DNA of 22,680 nucleotides from a virus: positions 1 to 22,680 of the IMG/VR virus record IMGVR_UViG_3300001460_000236, one strand, 5' to 3'. The position numbers were made by a program, and so were the translations under genes. Numbering within the stretch: the first letter of the stretch is position 1; the number at the start of each line of letters is the position of its first letter. The notes beneath the pieces were generated by a model, which searched no databases, was not told the origin of the DNA, and was given only the letters and a program-made list of their open reading frames with translations. Positions 1 to 6,131 of this stretch are shown here, piece after piece.

Positions 1-983
1 CCGCCCCCCGCCATAGAACCTGCAACGGGTGCATTACGTATTATAAGTATTAGTAATAATAGCGACCCTATTAATATAAGTAATTCGTATAGTAAAGCAG
101 CCCCAGGTATCTGCGGTACATCCACAGTCATGCTTTCTGCTAAAGCCGCTTGTACTTGATGTGGGTACTTTAGTCCTGCGGGTGTTGCTATTTGAGGCAT
201 GATACCCTTAGCAGTTACGCCAACAAACACAAATTTATCTGCAACATCCATTTCATCTAAAGTAGTCCTAGGCGTATCGACCCACGACACCCAACGTCTG
301 CCTAAACCATCTACAGGTATCTGTGCATAATTAGGTACAGTAAGCTCTGCTATTTGTCCTTGGTCGGTTTTAATTATATAAGTATCTGCTCCCCCCATCA
401 TCTTCATAACTTCTATACCAAAAGAAGGTGTCCACCCTCCTTCTGTTTGTACTAACAAAGGCAACCTACGTACTAAATTATCTACATCTGTTCGTGCAAC
501 TGCGATCCCTTGGTATGCAGAGTCTGCTAGCACAGGAACATTACCTAACACTCCCTCACTTTTATAAGCCTCTACAGGTATGCCATCACCTAATACAACT
601 GTGCCTGTAGTAGGCGGATAGTTACCATTTGGATTTTCAAACATAGCAAGAACACTAGGGCTTTGTATAAGTACGTCTGCAAAAACTTGGTCGCCCCCAA
701 ATCTATCTTCTTGCGGAAAAGCAATAACCCAACCTACACCTATGGCTCCTGCTTCTATAATATCTAGATGTATTCGTGCAAGGTCTTGTCGTGGGTAGGG
801 CCACCCGCCCGAAACTGCTAAGTCTTCTTCTGTTATATCTAACGTGGTAAACCAACCAGATGGATCTGGCGTTTGCACGAGTGCATCAAATGTTTTTAGT
901 TTTACTATTTCTAATGCTTGCCAATTAAATATTAAAGGTATTGCCAACAGTGGCACGGTTATTAAAGAAATCCATTTCTTCAT
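1..983 (-). CDS. CHASE2-domain membrane sensor protein (3' end outside window)
   Basis: This partial gene runs off the left edge; 327 codons are visible. The protein starts with a short basic stretch and a hydrophobic segment (about residues 5-20), acting as a signal anchor. About 270 periplasmic residues follow that match the CHASE2 sensor pattern: an early phenylalanine-aspartate-alanine-leucine segment, a WPYPR motif near residue 61, a VFVGVTA strand, and a predicted membrane helix near residues 297-315. In bacteria CHASE2 usually precedes two more helices and a cyclase, kinase or GGDEF domain; that part lies outside the window. A strong AAGGAG site (990-995) lies six bases before the ATG, which overlaps the upstream stop as ATGA. 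FecR and CHASE2 proteins are often neighbours in bacteria, and a FecR gene lies two genes upstream here. The domain call is from pattern recognition. The output domain and ligand are unknown. Confidence 0.75.
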   Translation of the reverse strand, partial: MKKWISLITVPLLAIPLIFNWQALEIVKLKTFDALVQTPDPSGWFTTLDITEEDLAVSGGWPYPRQDLARIHLDIIEAGAIGVGWVIAFPQEDRFGGDQVFADVLIQSPSVLAMFENPNGNYPPTTGTVVLGDGIPVEAYKSEGVLGNVPVLADSAYQGIAVARTDVDNLVRRLPLLVQTEGGWTPSFGIEVMKMMGGADTYIIKTDQGQIAELTVPNYAQIPVDGLGRRWVSWVDTPRTTLDEMDVADKFVFVGVTAKGIMPQIATPAGLKYPHQVQAALAESMTVDVPQIPGAALLYELLILIGSLLLLILIIRNAPVAGSMAGG

Positions 984-1360
984 TTTCTACTCCTTAGTTC
1001 TGTTGTCGAAAAAGAATGCTTACGGCTTGTATAAAAAACTTCGTGCATGCCTTTACCAGTAAAGTGTTTATCTGTGTAGTCTTCTCCTATAAATCTAATA
1101 TCTATATGAGTACTGTTTAGTAAGTCTAGTAAACTTTTTTCTGTGTCGTAAGGTATAACTTTATCTATATACTTAACTGCTTTTAGTTGAACATATCTTT
1201 CATAGATAGATTGAATAGGTTTATTTTTTTCTTGTCTGTCTAAAGAAGGGTCGGTTTGTAATCCGACTATAAGATATTTACAGTTTGCTTTAGCCTCTTT
1301 AAACATAACTACATGTCCTGCATGTAATAAATCAAAAGCTCCGCATGTAAATCCGATCAT
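980..1360 (-). CDS. TagD-like cytidylyltransferase (glycerol-3-phosphate cytidylyltransferase family)
   Basis: A 126-residue nucleotidyltransferase of the HxGH family, close to the usual TagD length of about 130. The N-terminal GAFDLLHAGH (HxGH at residues 13-16) binds the nucleotide triphosphate. The C-terminal FSTTELRSR matches the ISTT motif that closes the active site in TagD and related enzymes. Such enzymes transfer CMP (or AMP) from the triphosphate to a sugar or polyol phosphate, giving activated precursors for surface polymers. The substrate cannot be read from sequence alone. The start overlaps the FecR stop as ATGA, with an AAGGA ribosome site just upstream, and the stop overlaps the CHASE2 start in the same way. 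Similar short cytidylyltransferases occur in marine phages. An FAD-synthetase-like or heptose adenylyltransferase role is a less likely alternative. Confidence 0.85.
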   Translation of the reverse strand: MIGFTCGAFDLLHAGHVVMFKEAKANCKYLIVGLQTDPSLDRQEKNKPIQSIYERYVQLKAVKYIDKVIPYDTEKSLLDLLNSTHIDIRFIGEDYTDKHFTGKGMHEVFYTSRKHSFSTTELRSRK

Positions 1361-2466
1361 CCTGATCCTTGTGTAATCGTTATAGTAGAGTCGCCCCCAC
1401 CGTTTACTAACACTTGTTGTGTCTTACCATCCTGTAATAATATTATAGTATAGCCCTGCGATATGTTTAAGGTCAACTTAGTAGCCTGTGTCACTGCCCG
1501 TTCTAAAATAAGAGTATCGTCTTGTGTAAAAGTTGTTATCTGGGTAGTTAAGTCTTGGCCAAAGTTTGTACCCTGGACTAAAGAACCTGTAGCAAGAGCT
1601 TGATCCCCTAACGTGTCTAACTCTTGTATAACTGCAAGCAAGTCTTCAAAGAAGTTTACATCTAAGTAGTTTATATCGAGCTCACTAAATTCAAGAGAGT
1701 CTTCTGCTAAGTAATCAAACTTTAAGTCTTCAAACTCCAGGTAGTCTATATCTAATATTGCACCACTATTTGCGGACGTTGTGGATATCTCTGTGGATAA
1801 CTTTGATTTGTCCGGAGGACTTACAATCAGCATGTTATCTATTATGTCTAACGTTAAATCTAAAATAACAGGTTTGCTTGGCGTAGACTCAAACACATTA
1901 ACAGTCGTAGCTTCATAAGGCTTGTTTAGTGTTACTGTACCCATTGCGGTAGTAACAAGTATCTCACCACTAGATACCCCGTTAGCATCTGGTAATAATA
2001 TAATAAGGGACCGGCCTAGCTCATCTACTGTACAAGTAAAATCTGTACCTCTTATCGCTATATCTGCCGTAGGTGTGGATAACGAGATGTTCTTTTTATC
2101 TATTTTTCCTAGCTTACTACTAACAAAACGTGCTGTGCCGTTAGCAAAACGCAAAGCCATCTTACCTTTAGATGGGTCAGGGTCATATACATACTCAGTA
2201 ATTACAAGTTTTGAATGTTCTGTTAATCGGACAATAGAGTCGTCCAGGAAGGTAATGCCTACACGTCCGTTAGTTGTACGAACGTCATCCATTTGTTGAA
2301 TGTCGAAGTCTAACCTAGCACCATAAGGTTGATCCCTTAGTACGCTAGCGTCTCCTTTTAGTTCTGATATACCACCAATATTAACAGCCGGTACTTGTTC
2401 CGCCGTCGTTTTGTATGACACAGACAGTACCAGAAGAACCAGTAGAAATAATTTTAAGCCAGTCAT
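1357..2466 (-). CDS. Secreted FecR-domain protein with acidic C-terminal half
   Basis: A 369-residue exported protein. Residues 1-22 form a signal peptide (hydrophobic core LFLLVLLVL, then SYKTTA). Residues about 33-190 carry a FecR domain: a GDASVLR start, the DDVRT strand, GRVGITFLDDS, and the hallmark TPTADIAIRGTDF at 131-143. The second half (about 237-286) is very rich in Asp, Glu, Leu and Tyr, and the tail has a beta-rich QDGKTQQVLVNGGG end. FecR domains occur in periplasmic signalling and cell-surface proteins; the TonB/sigma regulator context is absent here. An in-frame TAG lies two codons before the ATG, so this start is the most upstream possible one, and the signal peptide supports it. 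The gene consequently overlaps the curlin-like gene by 86 bases. The ribosome site is weak, so translation may be coupled to the upstream gene. Confidence 0.85.
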   Translation of the reverse strand: MTGLKLFLLVLLVLSVSYKTTAEQVPAVNIGGISELKGDASVLRDQPYGARLDFDIQQMDDVRTTNGRVGITFLDDSIVRLTEHSKLVITEYVYDPDPSKGKMALRFANGTARFVSSKLGKIDKKNISLSTPTADIAIRGTDFTCTVDELGRSLIILLPDANGVSSGEILVTTAMGTVTLNKPYEATTVNVFESTPSKPVILDLTLDIIDNMLIVSPPDKSKLSTEISTTSANSGAILDIDYLEFEDLKFDYLAEDSLEFSELDINYLDVNFFEDLLAVIQELDTLGDQALATGSLVQGTNFGQDLTTQITTFTQDDTLILERAVTQATKLTLNISQGYTIILLQDGKTQQVLVNGGGDSTITITQGSG

Positions 2467-3091
2467 TATCTAGTGTACTCTGTTGTTGTATGTTAAATGT
2501 TCTTGAACTTCCTGTTTGATCTAGGTAAAAATACCCGCCGGCATATCCTGAGCCGTCAAATGTAACATTGTTAGAGTCACCGTCTACATCTACGTAAGAT
2601 GTACCGCCATCATAGTTAATATCAAAATCAAATGTATTACTAGAACCATTGATAATCCAGTCTAGGTCTAAAGTAGCAGCAAGTGCTGATGTGCCTACAT
2701 TTAAAGTAAAGTCGTTGCTGTCACCTGTAACATCTACATTGAAGTCACCATTGTCAGCTCCGTAGGTATTAGTAGGGTCTACTTGGATAGTGAAGTCATT
2801 ACTGTCTCCATCAAACTCAAAAAAACCTGTAAAGTTATCAGCTAAGATGTCTCCTAAAAAGGTATTAGAACTACCTATTTGGTTTATATCTAAAGTCATA
2901 GTGCCTCCGTCGAGGTCAAGAAAAGTCATCGAACCAGCGGTAGCGTTTAGCCCACCTATGATATTTCCAGAGCCTAATTGTTCTAGGTCTAAGTTTAGTG
3001 TGGCACCAGCCTGGTCTACATATATCTCGTTATCAGCCGCGTATAGCGGTAACACAAGCATCATCGCAATCAATATTTTTAAATTTTTCAT
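2381..3091 (-). CDS. Secreted curlin-like repeat protein (candidate amyloid fibre subunit)
   Basis: A 236-residue exported protein with a signal peptide (residues 1-19, ending LPLYAA). The mature part consists of eight imperfect beta-arcade-like repeats spaced about 22-33 residues. Each centres on a Gly-Ser/Asp-Ser/Gly-Asn turn (positions 39, 72, 94, 122, 149, 170, 193 and 217) flanked by alternating hydrophobic residues. The most curlin-like units are LDLEQLGSGN, LDINQIGSSN and YLDQTGSS, matching the curlin pattern of hydrophobic-x-Q-x-G-x-x-N. Middle repeats replace the Gln with Asp and are strongly acidic. Two cysteines lie near the C-terminus (224 and 236). It follows CsgF- and CsgG-like genes, the machinery that exports CsgA/CsgB in bacteria, so it is the natural candidate substrate. 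A GGAG site at 3097-3100 supports the ATG, which lies 59 bases inside the CsgG gene. Amyloid formation is inference. Confidence 0.75.
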   Translation of the reverse strand: MKNLKILIAMMLVLPLYAADNEIYVDQAGATLNLDLEQLGSGNIIGGLNATAGSMTFLDLDGGTMTLDINQIGSSNTFLGDILADNFTGFFEFDGDSNDFTIQVDPTNTYGADNGDFNVDVTGDSNDFTLNVGTSALAATLDLDWIINGSSNTFDFDINYDGGTSYVDVDGDSNNVTFDGSGYAGGYFYLDQTGSSRTFNIQQQSTLDNDWLKIISTGSSGTVCVIQNDGGTSTGC

Positions 3092-3893
3092 CTATACTCC
3101 AATAGCCTGCTTTTGTACCTTCCTTGATTATCTGCAGAACTGCTGTTTCTATGGCGGCTCTTAAAGCCAATCCTCCGGACTCGTTTCTTACAACACCACT
3201 CTCTATCTCGACTAGTTCTGTATTATCAGAAATAAATCGAAAAACATCGTTACTTAATGAGGCACTTAGTATTGTCTTTGTTACTAATGTCTCTAGTAAA
3301 ACTTTTCCTGATGTAACAGACACTAATCTAAGTTGTACTGTTACCGAATCTCTTCTGTAAGCTTTGGTTGCGCCAAGGCCTAAGTAACGTGCTCCGGCAC
3401 CTCCAGATGTAACGTTACCCTCATATCCTATCACACCTCCCTCTATAATTAAACCAGCGAACAAAAGGGCCCCTAGTTCTGCGCCCTCATCTTTTTGTTC
3501 TCTAGTGCTTCGTATGATCTGACGTTCCTTAGTTAAGTTATCGAGGCCTACTCTCTCTACTACCGTGAAAAATCCACCGTTATCAGAACCAGCCTTATGC
3601 AAAGCTCTTATAAGATAAGCACTTGGGAGTTGTGTTATAGCAGTAGAGAAAGAAGCATAGCTTGAATTACTTAGTCTTTGTCCGGTTTGGTCTGTAAAAC
3701 CTGTAGGGTATACAGCTACTACGGGTTGTCGTTTTGGTATGCCAACAGAAGCAAGATTAGATACTGCTAGTGTTTCTATTTGTGCATTTTCTATTCTTTG
3801 AATTGGACCTAGGTTGTTTTCTATGGGGTCAAAAATTAAAGAAGCGCAGCTAGAAAGTAAAGCTACCGATAGGAATTTGGATAATTGTTTCAT
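3033..3893 (-). CDS. csgG: CsgG-family curli secretion channel lipoprotein
   Basis: A 286-residue CsgG homologue, close to the 277 residues of E. coli CsgG. The N-terminus carries a lipobox (LLSSC, acylated Cys16) expected to anchor it in the outer membrane. Family motifs appear in order: VAVYPTGFTDQTGQ, the FFTVVERVGLDNLTKER segment, the RSTRE stretch, then LLFAGLIIEGGVIGYEGN, GGAGARYLG, and a VTSGKVLLE strand. In bacteria CsgG forms a nonameric outer-membrane pore that exports curli subunits with CsgE and CsgF. Here a CsgF-like gene lies immediately upstream (44-base overlap) and a curlin-like gene immediately downstream (59-base overlap); no CsgE is visible. A GAAGG site sits very close to the ATG. 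The family call is firm. Whether the channel exports the curlin-like protein or aids infection or egress is unknown. Confidence 0.93.
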   Translation of the reverse strand: MKQLSKFLSVALLSSCASLIFDPIENNLGPIQRIENAQIETLAVSNLASVGIPKRQPVVAVYPTGFTDQTGQRLSNSSYASFSTAITQLPSAYLIRALHKAGSDNGGFFTVVERVGLDNLTKERQIIRSTREQKDEGAELGALLFAGLIIEGGVIGYEGNVTSGGAGARYLGLGATKAYRRDSVTVQLRLVSVTSGKVLLETLVTKTILSASLSNDVFRFISDNTELVEIESGVVRNESGGLALRAAIETAVLQIIKEGTKAGYWSIDEKFKNIDCDDACVTAIRG

Positions 3894-4392
3894 TTCCTTC
3901 TGCGTCCACTATGGTTAAAGTTATTATGCCGTCCAATACACTATAGGTAATAGTATTACCCTCTAACTCAATTGTACCATTGTCACTTGGTGTTTCTCCA
4001 AACAAAGCTTCTACTAACTGCCTAGACAACTGAGCATATATCCTCGATTCTAAATTACGGATAAACCTAGCTAGTGTTGTGTTTTCCTTATCTCTTTCTA
4101 TTTGATCTTGTAAAGCTTTAATCTCTGCTTTAATAGACATTTTTCTTGTGTACTCAACGTTGTCTATAGTCAGATAGTGGCTAGAAGTATTTTCTCCGCT
4201 AAAAGAGGGTGACTTAAATTTATGAGTCATTTGGTCTGCTCGTAAGTTCTGTGTCAGTATGCCTATAATTAAAGCAACTCCTACAGCCATAACAAACCAT
4301 ATAAGTTTATCTTTTTCAGCTTCTTCTTTTGCTCTTTGTATATCAAGCTTGCTTGGTCTACCTACTTTTCTTTTAATCTTTTCTTTGGTCAT
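3850..4392 (-). CDS. csgF: CsgF-like curli assembly protein with extended basic N-terminus
   Basis: A 180-residue protein whose residues 53-180 match CsgF. The KFKSPSFSG segment (58-66) corresponds to the FRNPNFGG peptide with which E. coli CsgF plugs the CsgG channel. The C-terminal part (SRQLVEALF, then beta strands with TLTIVDAEGNE near 159-169) matches the CsgF globular domain. Residues 1-29 are highly charged and contain KRKVGRPSK, an AT-hook-like motif, followed by a hydrophobic segment (30-46). The likely cleavage point after Ala52 coincides with the mature start of E. coli CsgF, so this may be a signal peptide with an unusually long n-region, or an uncleaved anchor. A coiled-coil stretch lies at about 88-115. 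It overlaps the upstream gene by 20 bases and csgG by 44. The CsgF match is based on motif order, not a search. Confidence 0.8.
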   Translation of the reverse strand: MTKEKIKRKVGRPSKLDIQRAKEEAEKDKLIWFVMAVGVALIIGILTQNLRADQMTHKFKSPSFSGENTSSHYLTIDNVEYTRKMSIKAEIKALQDQIERDKENTTLARFIRNLESRIYAQLSRQLVEALFGETPSDNGTIELEGNTITYSVLDGIITLTIVDAEGNETIIQIPIGSFTF

Positions 4393-4723
4393 TTCTATCT
4401 GCTTTAGCTATCTTGTTGCTATCAATAAGCTGCGGCACTCCTAAAATAGTTTTAATTAACGTGTCTTGTCTAATGATTTCATTGTCTAAACTACGTATTC
4501 TATCTATTAATGCTACTAGTATTCCGTGCTGTGAGTCAAGTTTTGTACCTAGTCTAAGTTCCATAGCGGTTATTTGTTCTGCTACTTTTTCATCGACTAC
4601 GTCTAATTTAGTCTCCATACCGTCGACTATTCGCATTATTAATTGATATATAAACCAACCTAGACCTAACGCTGCTGCTATAGGAAAACCAACCTGCTGG
4701 ATAACAGTTACGATATCACTCAT
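4373..4723 (-). CDS. Small membrane protein with coiled coil (YvrJ/XhlA-like, possible lysis accessory)
   Basis: A 116-residue protein with one N-terminal membrane segment (about residues 11-32, GFPIAAALGLGWFIYQLI). A long predicted coiled coil follows (35-93) with heptad-spaced Leu, Ile and Val, and a charged Lys/Asp-rich tail. The layout resembles YvrJ-like and XhlA-like small phage membrane proteins, some of which assist holins. It starts as an ATGA overlap with the stop of the 3TM holin candidate, which places it in a lysis-like pair, and it overlaps the CsgF-like gene by 20 bases. No catalytic motif is visible. A lysis role is inference from layout and position; an unrelated membrane scaffold remains possible. 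Confidence 0.55.
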   Translation of the reverse strand: MSDIVTVIQQVGFPIAAALGLGWFIYQLIMRIVDGMETKLDVVDEKVAEQITAMELRLGTKLDSQHGILVALIDRIRSLDNEIIRQDTLIKTILGVPQLIDSNKIAKADRNDQRKD

Positions 4724-5196
4724 TCTTTGTCGCTAGTATTGGAGGCCCCAAAATAAAAGGATATGACTGCGGATGCTAAACCACCTAAATAGCCTAGCAC
4801 TAAATTAATTAGGGCCTCGCTGTTTTGTTCGGGTGGTTGTAGGGTAACTAAAAATATATAACCCATAAACCCACCTACGACTGCTATACCCATAATACGG
4901 GCGGTCCAGTCTTTAGAAAAATGCTTACGTGCGTCTTGTTTTTCTTCTGCCTCAAGTTTGTAGATATCTACATCAAGCTGTTTCATCTTTGCTTCAAAGT
5001 CTGCTTCAGCTTTTTTAATTTCTAATAATTGTTCTGGGGTTGCTGCAGCTATGCCTTTTTCTAAAGCTGCTGGAGTATTTTCTACGCCTAAAACTTTTGA
5101 TATAACATCACCCGCCATACCACCCAATGGGCCACCTAGTGCAGTTCCTAATGTTGGAGCTACGCTCCCTACTATGTTAGCTAATAACTTCTTCAT
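4720..5196 (-). CDS. Holin candidate of the 3TM (GTA-type) family
   Basis: A 158-residue protein. The N-terminal third is Gly/Ala-rich and amphipathic (GTALGGPLGG region). A charged helix rich in Glu and Lys follows (about 55-92), then HFSKDWTARIMG and two to three hydrophobic segments (about 105-125 and 133-152) ending FYFGAS. This order, with RxxxxDWxxR before the first strong membrane segment and a short FYFGxS end, is typical of 3TM holins of gene-transfer-agent and phage type. Holins form inner-membrane lesions that release the endolysin, and a T4-type lysozyme is encoded further upstream. I choose the ATG at 5196 over a TTG at 5205 because GGA lies at a normal distance from it, whereas the GGAGG before the TTG is about 12 bases away. 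The family call is moderate and the function is inferred. Confidence 0.7.
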   Translation of the reverse strand: MKKLLANIVGSVAPTLGTALGGPLGGMAGDVISKVLGVENTPAALEKGIAAATPEQLLEIKKAEADFEAKMKQLDVDIYKLEAEEKQDARKHFSKDWTARIMGIAVVGGFMGYIFLVTLQPPEQNSEALINLVLGYLGGLASAVISFYFGASNTSDKE

Positions 5197-5599
5197 ATTT
5201 TCCAAGCTTTAACAGCTCCTCCTTGTTTGCTAAGTGCTCCGCTTCAATATCATCTTTGCTTTGGCCTGTGTAAGCAACAGCAAGATAATTATTAATAAGC
5301 GCTTGGTTTAGATCTACGTCATCTGCAACGATAACGCCTAGAACTCTGCCGAACTTCCCTTTCTTGTCTAGTTTTGTTTGTATGACTAAATTGTCAGCGT
5401 GTAAAATACTTGTAGATAAAAATTGAGAAGCCAATTTTCCTCTAGCTTTTTCGTCTAGGTCACGTGTTCGTGATTCTGGTGTGTCGATCCCATATAAACG
5501 TACACGAGATTTATAAACTATATCAAAGCCCAAATCTATTTCAGCATCTACGGTATCACCGTCTACAACTCTGGTTATATTACATCTATACTCGTACAT
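5177..5599 (-). CDS. Staphylococcal nuclease (thermonuclease)-like endonuclease
   Basis: A 140-residue SNase-fold protein. The active-site set is complete when compared with S. aureus nuclease: VVDGDT at 11-16 (Asp13 and Asp15 matching Asp19 and Asp21), RLYGIDTPES at 34-43 (Arg34, Asp39, Thr40 and Glu42 matching Arg35, Asp40, Thr41 and Glu43), and GKFGRVLG with Arg85 matching Arg87. These residues bind calcium and cleave DNA or RNA phosphodiesters. There is no obvious signal peptide, so it probably acts in the infected cell or is packaged. The start forms TAATG with the upstream basic protein and the stop overlaps the holin gene. Its late-operon position suggests a role in host DNA degradation, genome processing or entry, but none of these is shown by the sequence. 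Confidence 0.9.
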   Translation of the reverse strand: MYEYRCNITRVVDGDTVDAEIDLGFDIVYKSRVRLYGIDTPESRTRDLDEKARGKLASQFLSTSILHADNLVIQTKLDKKGKFGRVLGVIVADDVDLNQALINNYLAVAYTGQSKDDIEAEHLANKEELLKLGKYEEVIS

Positions 5600-5790
5600 T
5601 ACTTACCCACTTTAGATTGTGCTTTTTTATGAGCTTGTCTCATAGTGTCGCCCGAAAGCATACGCCTTTTCATAAACTTCATATGCCCAGCAGTATGGTG
5701 CTTGGAATGCCTTTTAAGAGATGCCTCTTGTCTTTTAGTAAGAGCTTTTTTCTTTATAGGTTTTTTTGCTGTTTTTCGTTTATATGCCAT
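5599..5790 (-). CDS. Small Lys/His-rich basic protein
   Basis: A 63-residue, very basic protein. The first 16 residues are mostly Lys, Arg and Ala. The rest follows a distinctive pattern: LTKRQ, LKRHSKHHT, HMKFMKRRM, then GDTMRQAHKKAQSKVGK. From memory, small proteins with this LTKRQ...HSKHHT...HM..M...G....AH..A...VGK pattern recur in marine phages and also in large algal DNA viruses, without a defined function. The charge suggests nucleic-acid binding or a virion-packaged basic protein. It ends in a TAATG overlap with the nuclease gene and lies 11 bases after the upstream gene; no strong ribosome site is seen. The assignment as a real gene is good, but its role is unknown. Confidence 0.7.
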   Translation of the reverse strand: MAYKRKTAKKPIKKKALTKRQEASLKRHSKHHTAGHMKFMKRRMLSGDTMRQAHKKAQSKVGK

Positions 5791-5801
5791 GTCTTATATT
5801 A

Positions 5802-6131
5802 TCACGTTCCGTCCATTTCTGCATAGCCATAAAGCTGCCAGGTATAAAAGCCATCTAGGTCTGCAGTGGTTGTACCTGCTTTAAACCAATCTATTTGTTG
5901 TTGTTCTGTAACATCTCTACAAGCAACAAAAGAATCTGGCAACGCACCTTTCAAAAGTGAATGATGAGCTAGTGCACGTTCTTCTCTTGTTGTTATAGTT
6001 TTAGTGTTGTCAGCCTGATCTATAGCTGTGATATCTACAACTACTGAATCAACCACAGGTACTCCTGTTTCTGTTACAGCTACAGTTCTACTTACAAAAG
6101 CATAAGTATAATTAAAATTATGCAGTGCCAT
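5802..6131 (-). CDS. Hypothetical phage protein, 109 residues
   Basis: I do not recognise this protein with confidence. It has no signal peptide or membrane segment. The N-terminal half is beta-rich with alternating hydrophobic and Thr residues (TYAFVSR, VVDSVVVDITAID). The C-terminal half contains CRDVTEQQQIDWFKAG, a helix pattern seen in small structural or assembly proteins of marine phages. A GGAG site six to seven bases before the ATG supports the start, and the gene overlaps its upstream neighbour by 14 bases. Its place between the tail-tip gene and the lysis-type genes suggests a minor structural or chaperone role, which is inference only. Confidence 0.7.
   Translation of the reverse strand: MALHNFNYTYAFVSRTVAVTETGVPVVDSVVVDITAIDQADNTKTITTREERALAHHSLLKGALPDSFVACRDVTEQQQIDWFKAGTTTADLDGFYTWQLYGYAEMDGT

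Noticed and set aside
1801-1812. Possible regulatory inverted repeat within the FecR gene
   Set aside because: Only short palindromic words are visible inside coding sequence; nothing extends into a stable stem or a T-run terminator.
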